Position numbers and translations under genes: made by a program
In this document: positions 32,577 through 42,086 of the stretch, one piece after another
How positions within the stretch are numbered: position 1 is the first letter of the stretch
Layout: each line of letters starts with the position of its first letter
The notes under the pieces: generated by a model
Told to the model about the DNA's origin: nothing
Seen by the model: the letters and a program-made list of their open reading frames with translations, nothing else
Database searches by the model: none
NCBI GenBank assembly: GCA_013286425.1
Contig: JABDFS010000010.1
Span: 1-49,426 of the forward strand
Source of the DNA: Bacteroidota bacterium
GTDB lineage: Bacteria > Bacteroidota > Bacteroidia > Chitinophagales > Chitinophagaceae
Direction of reading: 5' to 3'
Length of the DNA: 49,426 nucleotides

Positions 32577-35186
32577 ATGGCTAATAAGTTAAAAGTAAAA
32601 ACTACAAAAGCGCCCAGCGCGGAAAAATTGAATCCTGATAAAGAACAGGACATTACTATACAGGAAGTTGTAAAAGATGAACGCACTTCAAAAATTGCCG
32701 GTGCTGTTAGTTTATTGTTTGCAGCTTTCCTTTTTATAGCATTCATATCTTATTTCTTCACCTGGCAACAGGATCAGGACCAGGTTTCATCAGGCATTAG
32801 TGTTTTTATAAAAAAAGATATTCATGTAGATAATCTTTTAGGATTACTCGGTGCCTATATGTCAAATCTTTTTATGAATGATGGGTTTGGTATTGCATCA
32901 TTTTTGTTCTGTACTTTCTTCTTTGTTTTAGGAGTAAATCTTTTATTCGGAAAAAAGGTATTCAATCTCGCACGCAATCTTCGTTATCTTATTGCGGGAT
33001 TAATTATTTTAAGTGTAGTATTCTCTTTTTTCTTTGGAAGAAATTTTGCCTGGGGCGGTGCTGCCGGCGATCTTATGGTTGATTGGCTGGTTAAATGGCT
33101 TGGAAATGTTGGAACGGCTTGTTTGCTCATCGTTACCTTTCTTGCATACATTATATGGCGGTTTAATCCAAAATTTACATTGCCGGTGCGCAAACAAAAA
33201 CCACTAATAAATGTGACCAATGCGAAACCTGTTGAGACTGTTAAGAATGATTTTGATGAAGAATACAATCGACACTATTATACGCCCCAGGAAGACATTT
33301 CAATAAATGATAAATACGCATCTATTCACGATGACGTTTTAACCACTAATAACAGGTTAAAAAATGACGATAGCAATATAGTTGTGATTATGCCCGAAAC
33401 AAAAGATGCATCATCATTGGAAGATGAAATAAAACTAATCAACAAAGAGCCCGGCTATCAATCAATGATTGATGAACTCATAAATCATAATGAACCAATT
33501 ACAGAAGATTTACTGCAAAGCGAAACAATAATAACTTCTTCTTATCCAAAAAAGCCAGCGAAACCGGAAGCAGATATGCAACTGGAGATAAATAATACTA
33601 TTGAAGACGAAGAACCAGGCGTGGTTATCGAACCAACAGTTGTAAATGAAGATAAACCAATCACTGCAGTTCCAAAAACAGTTAACTATGAACCTACACT
33701 TGATCTTAGCAATTATAAATATCCATCTCTTGATTTACTGGAAGCGCATGGAAGTGAAAAAATTGTTCATGATCCTGCAGAGCTTGAAGCAAATAAAAAC
33801 CAGATCATATCAACTTTAAAAAATTACGATATAGCTATTCAGCGCATCAGCGCAACGGTTGGGCCAACCGTTACTTTATATGAAATTATTCCGGCTCCCG
33901 GCGTTCGCATAAGTCGCATAAAAAATCTTGAAGATGATATTGCGTTAAGCCTTGCTGCGTTGGGCATTCGTATCATTGCCCCCATTCCCGGTAAAGGAAC
34001 AGTTGGTATTGAAGTGCCTAATGTTCGCAAAACTGTTGTAAGCATGAAGACTCTGCTTTCATCAGAAAAATTTCAGAACAATAATTTTTCATTGCCAATT
34101 GCGATCGGCAAAAAAATTGACAATGAAAATTTCATTGTTGATCTTGCTACAATGCCGCACTTGTTAATGGCCGGTGCAACAGGACAAGGTAAATCTGTCG
34201 GCATAAATACTTTACTTGTTTCATTGTTGTATAAAAAACATCCATCGCAATTAAAACTGGTTTTGGTTGATCCGAAGAAAGTAGAGTTAAGTTTATACCG
34301 CGTTATTGAAAGACATTTTCTTGCAAAACTTCCTGGTGAAGAAGAACCTATCATCACCGATACAAAAAAAGTTGTGCATACTTTAAATGCTCTGGCAACT
34401 TTAATGGATATACGTTATGATCTTTTAAAAGAAGCAAGTTGCCGTAACATAAAAGAGTACAACGAGAAATTTGTAAACAGAAAACTCAATCCGCAAAAAG
34501 GCCATGAGTTTTTACCATTCATTGTTTTAGTGATTGATGAATTTGCAGATCTTATTATGACTGCAGGCAAAGAAATTGAAATGCCTATTGCACGGCTTGC
34601 GCAATTAGCACGTGCTGTTGGTATTCATCTCATCATTGCAACCCAAAGGCCTTCTGTAAATATTATAACAGGGACAATCAAGGCAAACTTTCCGGCACGC
34701 ATTGCATTTAAAGTGTCTTCTAAGATTGACAGCCGTACAATTCTTGACACAGGCGGCGCTGAACAACTTATCGGCAAAGGCGATATGCTGATAAGCTATA
34801 ATGGTGAGCTTACACGTTTACAGTGTGCGTTTGTTGATACACCCGAGGTAGAAAAAGTATGTGAGTTTGTTAGTGAGCAACAAGGCTACCCGCAGGCATT
34901 TCAATTGCCTGAATATGTTGATGAAAAAGAAATGGAAGGAAAGGATTTTGATCTGAGTGATCGTGACTCATTGTTTGAAGATGCAGCAAGATTGATTGTG
35001 CAAAATCAAATGGGCAGCACTTCACTTATTCAAAGAAGATTGAAGCTTGGATACAACCGTGCAGGAAGGTTGATGGATCAGTTAGAACAAGCCGGTATTG
35101 TCGGCCCTAATCTTGGCAGCAAAGCAAGAGATGTATTGGTTAAAACTGATGGGGAGTTACAGGAAATACTTGACCTTATTGTATAA
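32577..35186 (+). CDS. ftsK: DNA translocase FtsK/SpoIIIE
   Basis: Hexameric ATP-driven DNA pump at the division septum. 869 residues. The N-terminal membrane domain has four to five TM segments (about 40-195), followed by a low-complexity acidic linker (about 200-370). The alpha/beta motor has Walker A MAGATGQGKSVG (about 528-539), Walker B VLVIDEFADLIM (about 650), and IIATQRPSVNIITG. The C-terminal gamma winged helix (about 805-869) reads STSLIQRRLKLGYNRAGRLM and recognises orientation sequences on the chromosome. Domain order and length are normal. Confidence 0.97.
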   Translation: MANKLKVKTTKAPSAEKLNPDKEQDITIQEVVKDERTSKIAGAVSLLFAAFLFIAFISYFFTWQQDQDQVSSGISVFIKKDIHVDNLLGLLGAYMSNLFMNDGFGIASFLFCTFFFVLGVNLLFGKKVFNLARNLRYLIAGLIILSVVFSFFFGRNFAWGGAAGDLMVDWLVKWLGNVGTACLLIVTFLAYIIWRFNPKFTLPVRKQKPLINVTNAKPVETVKNDFDEEYNRHYYTPQEDISINDKYASIHDDVLTTNNRLKNDDSNIVVIMPETKDASSLEDEIKLINKEPGYQSMIDELINHNEPITEDLLQSETIITSSYPKKPAKPEADMQLEINNTIEDEEPGVVIEPTVVNEDKPITAVPKTVNYEPTLDLSNYKYPSLDLLEAHGSEKIVHDPAELEANKNQIISTLKNYDIAIQRISATVGPTVTLYEIIPAPGVRISRIKNLEDDIALSLAALGIRIIAPIPGKGTVGIEVPNVRKTVVSMKTLLSSEKFQNNNFSLPIAIGKKIDNENFIVDLATMPHLLMAGATGQGKSVGINTLLVSLLYKKHPSQLKLVLVDPKKVELSLYRVIERHFLAKLPGEEEPIITDTKKVVHTLNALATLMDIRYDLLKEASCRNIKEYNEKFVNRKLNPQKGHEFLPFIVLVIDEFADLIMTAGKEIEMPIARLAQLARAVGIHLIIATQRPSVNIITGTIKANFPARIAFKVSSKIDSRTILDTGGAEQLIGKGDMLISYNGELTRLQCAFVDTPEVEKVCEFVSEQQGYPQAFQLPEYVDEKEMEGKDFDLSDRDSLFEDAARLIVQNQMGSTSLIQRRLKLGYNRAGRLMDQLEQAGIVGPNLGSKARDVLVKTDGELQEILDLIV

Positions 35187-35217
35187 ATTATATATTGTTG
35201 CCTGCTTAATAAAATAA

Positions 35218-35619
35218 ATGATTGAACTACCAAAAGACAAGCAAATCATACATGGGGAAATTGCAGATTATTGGTTTGAAGAGGGCATTCTTATTTCACT
35301 TTCAAAAAGCATAAAACGCACAGTAGAAAATATCAGCGGTAATGTTGTATTGATAAAGCAATTAACCAACAATAAACCTGTGCCTTTACTTATTTATCTC
35401 ACGCCTTCGCCTGTTCCGGATAAAGCAACAAGAAAATTTTCAACAGAACAATTGCCTGTAATTTATTCAGCGATGGCAATGGTTTCAAAACCTGGTTTAT
35501 CAAAATTTATCATGAATATTTTATTTAGCTTAAAACAACCTCCAATTCCTATGAAAAGTTTTACTTCTGCTACAGAAGCCATAGAATGGCTTAAAAAATT
35601 CAAGAGTAATGTTAATTAG
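35218..35619 (+). CDS. Small STAS/SpoIIAA-like hypothetical protein
   Basis: 133 residues without signal peptide or TM segment. An alpha/beta pattern (WFEEGILISLSKSIKRTVE, NVVLIKQLTNN, VPLLIYLTPSP) and a C-terminal FTSATEAIEWLKKFK resemble the SpoIIAA/STAS-like family seen in Bacteroidota, but I cannot name it with certainty. It starts 31 nt after ftsK and may be cotranscribed. Confidence 0.6.
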   Translation: MIELPKDKQIIHGEIADYWFEEGILISLSKSIKRTVENISGNVVLIKQLTNNKPVPLLIYLTPSPVPDKATRKFSTEQLPVIYSAMAMVSKPGLSKFIMNILFSLKQPPIPMKSFTSATEAIEWLKKFKSNVN

Positions 35620-35719
35620 AAGTGTTCAAAGTAAATTATCATTAAATCAATCAACATTCTTGCAACATTAGAATATTTGCTGAAACAGATAAATTGATTA
35701 AGATTTGCAACAAACCTTT

Positions 35720-36979
35720 ATGATGGAAAAATTAAGTACGCTGGCAGAAACAATGGTTGGGAGTGAGATAGTTCGGTTAGGAAATGAAATAAACGAACGC
35801 AAACGTAAAGGAGAGCACATCTATAATTTTACGATCGGCGATTTTGATCCTTCCGTTTTTCCAATACCTGTTGCACTTGAGGAACTCATCATTGAAAGCT
35901 ATAAACATCATCATACAAATTATCCGCCCGCAGATGGAATCTTTGAGTTGCGTGAAGCCGTTGCTTCGTTTATAAAAGAATGGGAACATCTTGAATATTC
36001 ACCATCTGAAATATTAATAGCTTCAGGCGGAAGGCCCTTGATTTATACTTTATTTAAAACAGTAGTTGACGATAATGATAAAGTTATTTATGCGGTTCCT
36101 TCGTGGAATAATAATCATTATACCAACTTACATAAAGGCCAACATTGCATAATAGAAACAAGCCCTGAAAATAATTTCATGCCTACTGCAGAAGACATTG
36201 CAGTAAACATAAAAGACGCCACGCTTCTTTGTTTATGCACGCCGCAAAATCCAACAGGTACAACCTTAAATAAAAACGCGCTTTCAGCAATATGCAAACT
36301 TGTTATTGAAGAAAATAACAGGCGCAAAAGCGATGAAAAGAAATTGTATGTAATGTTTGATCAAATGTACTGGACACTTACATATGGCAACATACATCAT
36401 TACAATCCTGTTTCATTACACGCTGAGATGAAAGAGTATACAATTTTCATTGATGGTATATCCAAAGCGTTTGCTGCAACCGGTGTACGTGTAGGTTGGG
36501 CATTTGGACCTAAAGCAGTGCTTGCTAAAATGAAAGCATTTTTAAGTCATATAGGAGCATGGGCGCCAATGGCTGAGCAAAAAGCTACTGCAAAATTTCT
36601 TATGCAGAAAGATATACTAAAAAAACATTTCAGTGCTTTTAAAGCCGAACTCGAATTAAGACTGAATAAAATTTATGATGGATTGATTGAGTTAAAGAAC
36701 ATCGGGCACGATATTGATGCTATTGCACCACAGGCGGCAATTTATCTTACTGTATCATTTAACCTGGTTGGTAAAAAATCAAATGGTGTTGAACTAAAAA
36801 CACAGGAAGATGTAACAGAATACCTGTTAGGCAAAGCACATTTGGCAATAGTACCATTCTACGCTTTCGGTGCGGAAAAACATTCTCCCTGGTACAGACT
36901 TAGCGTTGGTACTTGTAAATTGAATGACATACCTCTTTTTTTGCATCAACTTAAAGAGGCGTTAAATGATCTTCAATAA
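35720..36979 (+). CDS. PLP-dependent class I/II aminotransferase
   Basis: Fold-type I enzyme of 419 residues from ATG 35720; an upstream in-frame TTG at 35705 adds five residues without support. The N-terminus has NFTIGDFDP and the TNYPPADGIFELREAVASF segment that precedes the domain hinge. The core has CTPQNPTGTTL, YVMFDQMYWTLTY and the PLP lysine in FIDGISKAFAATGVRVGWAF (about K249); the C-terminus has YRLSVGTCK with the carboxylate-binding Arg. It belongs to the aspartate/aromatic aminotransferase group; the amino-acid substrate is open. Confidence 0.9.
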   Translation: MMEKLSTLAETMVGSEIVRLGNEINERKRKGEHIYNFTIGDFDPSVFPIPVALEELIIESYKHHHTNYPPADGIFELREAVASFIKEWEHLEYSPSEILIASGGRPLIYTLFKTVVDDNDKVIYAVPSWNNNHYTNLHKGQHCIIETSPENNFMPTAEDIAVNIKDATLLCLCTPQNPTGTTLNKNALSAICKLVIEENNRRKSDEKKLYVMFDQMYWTLTYGNIHHYNPVSLHAEMKEYTIFIDGISKAFAATGVRVGWAFGPKAVLAKMKAFLSHIGAWAPMAEQKATAKFLMQKDILKKHFSAFKAELELRLNKIYDGLIELKNIGHDIDAIAPQAAIYLTVSFNLVGKKSNGVELKTQEDVTEYLLGKAHLAIVPFYAFGAEKHSPWYRLSVGTCKLNDIPLFLHQLKEALNDLQ

Positions 36980-36990
36980 AAAAATCCTAA

Positions 36991-37239
36991 TTAATTCTTA
37001 TTGCTAATAAATACAAAAGGTTTAAGCTTTGACTCTTTTAATATACGCTTAACGTGTTGAAGTTTACGGATAACCTTATTGCGGTTAATGTCTATTACTT
37101 CATTGGCAATGCAAAGCGCGTCAGAACTTTCAACGAGATAAAATAAATCATTCAACAGCTCAATTTCATGCTCAAGCTCCTGTTGATTCATCAGCTCTTT
37201 TTTTGTAAGTACCAGCAGGTCTCTATAACGGGGGTTCAT
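36991..37239 (-). CDS. Small charged hypothetical protein
   Basis: 82 residues, no signal or TM segment, mostly helical by composition (ELMNQQELEHEIELLNDLFY, then NRNKVIRKLQHVKRILKESK). Unrecognised. The ATG at 37239 and the AT-rich upstream region are acceptable. It lies 23 nt upstream of the lipoprotein stop, so both may be one unit transcribed from the small lipoprotein gene. Confidence 0.5.
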   Translation of the reverse strand: MNPRYRDLLVLTKKELMNQQELEHEIELLNDLFYLVESSDALCIANEVIDINRNKVIRKLQHVKRILKESKLKPFVFISNKN

Positions 37240-37261
37240 AGTACCTGGTTATTTTAATTTT

Positions 37262-37384
37262 TTATCCTACAATTCCTCTTTTTGGAGGGCAACCGCATTT
37301 CGTTCTGTTGCTGGGGCTACAAGATATTGCAAACACAATCGATAGTAACACAATAAAAAAACAAATGTTTAGTTGCCGCTTCAT
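37262..37384 (-). CDS. 40-residue cysteine-rich lipoprotein
   Basis: A short frame from ATG 37384 to TAA 37262 encodes MKRQLNICFFIVLLSIVFA then ISC, a textbook lipoprotein signal with a lipobox ending in Cys about 22. Only about 18 residues of mature peptide remain, with a CGCPP motif followed by KRGIVG. The sharp signal-peptide architecture makes it more than a random frame. Function is unknown. It is divergent from the GT28-like gene at 37436 and upstream of the small charged protein gene. Confidence 0.7.
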   Translation of the reverse strand: MKRQLNICFFIVLLSIVFAISCSPSNRTKCGCPPKRGIVG

Positions 37385-37435
37385 CAATTTGTATTTCTAA
37401 ATTACACAGTTTTAAATAAATAGAACAAATTTTTT

Positions 37436-38521
37436 TTGAACACAGAGTTAAAGAATAAAAAAATTCTCATCGCTCCGCTTGATTGGGGTCTTGGTCACGC
37501 AACCCGCTGTATTACAATAATTCACTATCTGGAAAAAATTAATTGTGATATTGCAGTTGCTGCATCCGGAAAAATTAAAACCCTACTTCAAAATGAATTC
37601 CCTCATCTTTCTTTTTTTGATCTGCCGGGGTACCAAATAACCTACTCAAAGTCTAAACGATCTTTACCTCTTAAAATTTTAATTCAAATCCCAAAAATTT
37701 TAAAAATTATCCGGTTTGAGAATCGCTGGCTAAAAAAAACTTTACAGGAAAACAAATTTGATGCGATCATTTCAGATAATCGCTATGGTTTTTTTTCAAG
37801 CGAGTGCACCTCTGTTTTTATAACACATCAGCTTAAAATAAGAACTAGTATAAAAGCGCTTGATAAAAGATTGCAACGAATAAATTACCGTTATATCAAT
37901 CAATTTAATGAATGTTGGGTGCCTGATATTGAAGGCAATTTAAATATAGCCGGAGAGCTTTCACATCCTGAATCATTACCCCGCATTCCTGTTAAATACA
38001 TTGGGCCGCTTTCAAGGTTTAAAAAAGAAGCCAATGCAAAAACAACATTCAAATGGTTGGCAATCATTTCTGGCCCGGAACCACAACGCTCTTTATTTGA
38101 ACAAAAAATTTTTGAAGCTGCATCAAAAACAAATGACAATTTTTTAATTGTTCGCGGCTTGCCTGGGGAAGAAGAAAAAGATCCTGGTCTTGCTAATTGT
38201 AAAGTGTTTAATCATTTAAATACAACAGGAATGCAGGCATCAATACAGTCAAGTGAATTTGTAATAAGCCGTTGCGGCTATACAACGGTTATGGAAGTTT
38301 TATCACTGCAAAAAAAATCTGTCCTTATTCCAACACCAGGGCAAACCGAACAGGAATATCTTGCCGCGCATCTTTTAAAACAAAACTGGAGTTATACATT
38401 TAACCAGGATGAAGATTTTATATTTCATCTAAATCAAGCTAAAACGTTTAACTATAAACTTCCTGATATCAATTCGCAATTGTACGAAACTGTTTTAAAA
38501 AATTTTGTTCAATCACTGTAA
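37436..38521 (+). CDS. GT28-like glycosyltransferase (MurG-related)
   Basis: 361 residues from TTG 37436, since no ATG occurs before the motif. The N-terminal glycine loop is APLDWGLGHATRCITII (about 13-29), and the C-terminal half has LAIISGPEPQRSLFEQKIF and SRCGYTTVMEVLSLQKKSVLIPTPGQTEQEYLAAHLL in two parts, the nucleotide-sugar site of MurG/MGDG-synthase-like GT-B enzymes. The family often acts on lipids or cell-envelope acceptors. The stop faces that of the sixA gene, 14 nt apart. Confidence 0.82.
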   Translation: MNTELKNKKILIAPLDWGLGHATRCITIIHYLEKINCDIAVAASGKIKTLLQNEFPHLSFFDLPGYQITYSKSKRSLPLKILIQIPKILKIIRFENRWLKKTLQENKFDAIISDNRYGFFSSECTSVFITHQLKIRTSIKALDKRLQRINYRYINQFNECWVPDIEGNLNIAGELSHPESLPRIPVKYIGPLSRFKKEANAKTTFKWLAIISGPEPQRSLFEQKIFEAASKTNDNFLIVRGLPGEEEKDPGLANCKVFNHLNTTGMQASIQSSEFVISRCGYTTVMEVLSLQKKSVLIPTPGQTEQEYLAAHLLKQNWSYTFNQDEDFIFHLNQAKTFNYKLPDINSQLYETVLKNFVQSL

Positions 38522-38535
38522 TTAAAGTAGCGCAG

Positions 38536-39039
38536 TTATATAATGTTTTTAGGATAATCAAAGAACCAAAATTCTTTCTCTGCTGTTTCAAAATCTTTCC
38601 AGCTATTTGTTTTTATGTGAAGCGCAAACACAGCACAGGTAGGCATATCATCAACGCGTGTTTTTGTAAGTTGATTTACAAATGCAGTAATACCAGGATT
38701 ATGAGAGAACAACGCAACTGATGTATAATCATCATCAAGATTGATAACTGCATTATAGAATTTATCAATTGAAGCTTCATATAATTCAGGCCATTCGATT
38801 ATGTTCTTCTTTTTTATATCGAATTCATCTGCAAAAAATTTTGCTGTAGCAAAAGCTCTTTTTGCAGTGCTTGAAATGATAGCATCCAACTCAACATTTT
38901 TTTCTTTATGTAATCGCTTTGCCATTGCAGGCGCATCTTTTTTTCCGCGATCGTTTAATAGACGATCAAAATCTTTTTGTGAAAGATCATCCCAGCTACT
39001 TTTTGCATGCCGGACAATAAGAAGTGATCTTATTTTCAT
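38536..39039 (-). CDS. SixA-type histidine phosphatase
   Basis: 167 residues of the histidine-phosphatase (RHG) fold. LLIVRHAKSSWDD contains the catalytic His (about 11), AIISSTAKRAFATAKFF is the second Arg motif, and ALFSHNPGITAFVN supplies the second catalytic His. The size and the missing helical insertion match SixA, which dephosphorylates phosphohistidine, rather than phosphoglycerate mutase. The substrate in this phylum is not established. Confidence 0.88.
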   Translation of the reverse strand: MKIRSLLIVRHAKSSWDDLSQKDFDRLLNDRGKKDAPAMAKRLHKEKNVELDAIISSTAKRAFATAKFFADEFDIKKKNIIEWPELYEASIDKFYNAVINLDDDYTSVALFSHNPGITAFVNQLTKTRVDDMPTCAVFALHIKTNSWKDFETAEKEFWFFDYPKNII

Positions 39040-39068
39040 ATAATATTATGCGCCTGTTGTATGTTCTA

Positions 39069-41948
39069 TTATTTTTTTGAAACGATAACTTTCTTTACTT
39101 CTCCATCTGCAAATCGAATAAGATAAATACCAGATGCAACATCTTTAATATTGAAATTAATAGTTTGCACATTAGCGATTTGCTCACTTATCATCTTACC
39201 ATTAATACTAATTAACTGTACAGGCTTGTATAAAAATTTTGCGGGTAATGAAACATAAACATTATCCGTTGCAGGATTTGGATAAACATTTATTATTTCA
39301 TCTTCTGATTGTATTTGTTCTTTAGAAGAAACTGTCAGATTATTTGCTGAAGTACCAATAAAAAAACCGCCAAGGGAACTAACATTAAAACTCACTTCCC
39401 AATAATTGCCTGTTGTATTCCAGATAATACTTTTATTGATACTACTTAGCTTTTCAAGTTTTGTTCTATAACTGCCTGGCAAACCTGAACCATCCTGGCT
39501 TTTTGATTTGTAAGTATAAATAACAAGGTTTGATATTCCCGCTGTATCATTTGGCGAAATTGGAAGCTTTGCATAATTGCTTCCGCTTGAATTATTGTAT
39601 TTATCAAAATCGCTTTGATTAAAATACAAAGTGAATGTTGCAGTTGAAGAAGCGTTCTTACTTCGTTCAGGAAAAATTTGATAATGCCGTCGTACAAAAG
39701 GCTTGCCCGTACTATCTCTTACAACTTTATTTTCAACCCAAACATTTGTGATAACAGTAGTGTTAAGTGCACTTAAATAATTTAACCGCGGTGTTAATGT
39801 TGCAAGCAAATAACAGTTGTATTGAAGTGCAAATTTTTTATTAACGTATTGCTGCATCGCAATACTATTCGGCGATGGAATTGCTGTACAATTATTTATT
39901 ACTTCTCTTATCCTGTTATTATACTGGTCTGAAATAAAATAATTGCCTTTTGTATCAAACGCAACATTATATGGATAATTAAGATTGGAACCAATTGCTG
40001 TGCCATCATCACCACTAAATGTTCCGTCGTCAAACCATTCGCCATCACAATTTGTATGATCGCCGGAACCGCCACCCGCTATTGTGTGAATAATTCCCTG
40101 CGCATCTATTTCCCTTATGAGATGATTACCATTATCAGTAATAATAAGGTTTCCATATTTGTCTTGTGTAACACCTGTAGGATTATCAAGCCAGGCTGTT
40201 TTTGCAGGAATATTGTCGCCATTATAACCACTGTACCAGGTATTGCCGGCAAGCGTTGTAATAATTCCTGTGGTATCTACTTTTCTGATTTTTGAAGCAC
40301 CTTTATCGGAGATATAAAGATTGCCTTCATTATCAATATATACACCAACCGGGTAATTAAGACAGGTTTTAGTTGCACCAACACTGTCTTCTTCAGTCCA
40401 ACATGTTGAGCCGTCGCCTGCAACGATTGAGACTTTACCTGCCGGATCAATTACATATACGTTAGGTGGCGACGAATAGAACAGATTTCCTTTTGCGTCA
40501 AAAGCAATTCCCTGCGGAGCGGAAACCTTATATGCTGTGCTGATTATGCCCTGTTTGTTTATTTTTCTTATGCGGTTATCTCCTGCATCAGAAATATAAA
40601 TGTTACCATTTTTATCTGCAGTAATTTCTGATGGCGATGTAAACTCTGCATTCACTGCAAGCCCGCCATCGCCAAAACCATTTGAACCTTTTATACCATT
40701 ACCTGCAATGGTTGTAATGATTCCTTTATCATCAAGTTTTCTTATGCGGTAAAAGTTTGCATCAACAAAATATACATTGCCTTTTATAAAAGCTACGCCT
40801 TTAGTATAAGATAAATGGGCAATAGTGCTTGCAATACTATCACCATTATAAGTTGGTTGATTGCTGCTGTTACCAACAACCATTTCTTGCTGCAGAGAAT
40901 TTAAATTATAATGTACAAGGTTAGGAATATAACCCCAGCACAGATCTTCGTAAATGGTGCTGAAATAAAGGCTGTTATTAAACTTGTTATAAGCAAGCGT
41001 TTGCGGGTCATCATTGTTCTGTGTAACAGTATGCAAATAACCGCTCGTATCAATCATTTGAACTGCGCAGTTATAAGTTGCAACAAAATAAATATTACCG
41101 GTTGTATCTATATCAATACCTGTTGGCTCACCAATTGGAGATGTTATAGCAACTACATTATTTTTTCCGCAACTGGAAGATCCGTTACCTGCTATTGTGT
41201 TTATAATTCCATTCTTATTTATTTTTCTTATTCTTTTATTGTTTGCATCTGCTATAAGCAAATTGCCATTTTTATCAAAGCAAATACCTGTTGGTGAATT
41301 TAAAATTGCATTTATTGCTTTTCCGCCATCACCTGAAAAACCAGCAGTGCCATTACCGGCAACAGTTGATATAACACCTTTGGCATTAATCTTTCTTATC
41401 TTATTGCCGCCTTGTTCTGCGATATAAATATTGCCTGCAGAATCTATTATAACATCAACCGGAGTCATCAAACCTGCGTTCACTGCAAGTCCACCGTCAC
41501 CACCATGCCCACCGCCGGCAACAGTTGTAATGATCCCGTTTATATCTACCTTTCTTATCCTGTTGTTATAAGTATCAGCAATATAAATATTGCCATTGTT
41601 TTCAACTGAAATCCCTTGGGGTCCGTCAAGTTTCGCATTGGTTGCTAACCCGCCATCCCCTGAAAAACCAGGTTCTGAGATATCGCCTGCAACAAGCGTA
41701 AGCGTTCCATCGGCATTAATTTCACTAACGGTTGATTTATCAATCTCTGAAAAGAAAATGTTGGCATTAATATCTATGGCTATGCCATACGATGTTGGAT
41801 TTTCATTGTATGTTTTTGAGTAGCCTGGGCCATTATGGTTTGCATTGCCTGCAACCGTTATAATTTTTTGTGCTTTTAAATTTTCGCTTGTATTGAGGAT
41901 TATGAGTAAACAGGCAAACAGATTAAGGAGTGCAGCTTTTTTTTGCAT
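39069..41948 (-). CDS. T9SS-secreted NHL-repeat beta-propeller protein (copy 1)
   Basis: From ATG 41948 the protein has 959 residues with a signal peptide (MQKKAALLNLFACLLIIL...LKAQ). An upstream in-frame ATG at 41999 would place 17 residues before it and is not preferred. About ten NHL repeats follow with the pattern DxxGNIYIADTxNNRIRKVD-x-GIITTVAG, interrupted by TGFSGDGGxA loops. A beta-rich region follows (about 700-870), then a type A sorting domain (INVYPNPATDN ... GVYLIRF-like end, finishing KKVIVSKK). The protein is exported across the outer membrane by the type IX system. Its binding partner is unknown. Confidence 0.9.
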   Translation of the reverse strand: MQKKAALLNLFACLLIILNTSENLKAQKIITVAGNANHNGPGYSKTYNENPTSYGIAIDINANIFFSEIDKSTVSEINADGTLTLVAGDISEPGFSGDGGLATNAKLDGPQGISVENNGNIYIADTYNNRIRKVDINGIITTVAGGGHGGDGGLAVNAGLMTPVDVIIDSAGNIYIAEQGGNKIRKINAKGVISTVAGNGTAGFSGDGGKAINAILNSPTGICFDKNGNLLIADANNKRIRKINKNGIINTIAGNGSSSCGKNNVVAITSPIGEPTGIDIDTTGNIYFVATYNCAVQMIDTSGYLHTVTQNNDDPQTLAYNKFNNSLYFSTIYEDLCWGYIPNLVHYNLNSLQQEMVVGNSSNQPTYNGDSIASTIAHLSYTKGVAFIKGNVYFVDANFYRIRKLDDKGIITTIAGNGIKGSNGFGDGGLAVNAEFTSPSEITADKNGNIYISDAGDNRIRKINKQGIISTAYKVSAPQGIAFDAKGNLFYSSPPNVYVIDPAGKVSIVAGDGSTCWTEEDSVGATKTCLNYPVGVYIDNEGNLYISDKGASKIRKVDTTGIITTLAGNTWYSGYNGDNIPAKTAWLDNPTGVTQDKYGNLIITDNGNHLIREIDAQGIIHTIAGGGSGDHTNCDGEWFDDGTFSGDDGTAIGSNLNYPYNVAFDTKGNYFISDQYNNRIREVINNCTAIPSPNSIAMQQYVNKKFALQYNCYLLATLTPRLNYLSALNTTVITNVWVENKVVRDSTGKPFVRRHYQIFPERSKNASSTATFTLYFNQSDFDKYNNSSGSNYAKLPISPNDTAGISNLVIYTYKSKSQDGSGLPGSYRTKLEKLSSINKSIIWNTTGNYWEVSFNVSSLGGFFIGTSANNLTVSSKEQIQSEDEIINVYPNPATDNVYVSLPAKFLYKPVQLISINGKMISEQIANVQTINFNIKDVASGIYLIRFADGEVKKVIVSKK

Positions 41949-41958
41949 AGGATGATGC

Positions 41959-41976
41959 TTTAGGTTAATACCTAAA
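41959..41976. promoter_or_regulatory. Perfect inverted repeat upstream of the NHL gene
   Basis: TTTAGGT-TAAT-ACCTAAA, a 7-bp palindrome arm pair just before the NHL copy 1 start. Read on the minus strand it overlaps a TAACTTTAG block that also precedes NHL copy 2, where the palindrome is degenerate. Candidate operator or promoter element. Confidence 0.4.
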
Positions 41977-42007
41977 GTTATTCTTTTTATTCCAAGCAAT
42001 ATTTTTC

Positions 42008-42066
42008 TTAGCTGATGATTTTTTCTTTGATGGAATGCTTTATCATTTCACGTGCAGCAATTGCAA
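42008..42066 (-). pseudogene. Fragment of the dxs 3' end
   Basis: In the gap between the tandem NHL genes the minus strand encodes IAIAAREMIKHSIKEKIIS followed by a stop. The intact Dxs ends IATAAREMITQKITAKVIG at its stop, so the fragment matches the last 19 residues with the stop in the same place. The spacer behind it also resembles the spacer behind dxs. The fragment is not translated as a gene of its own. Confidence 0.8.
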
Positions 42067-42086
42067 TACGTATTATTTAATGATCC

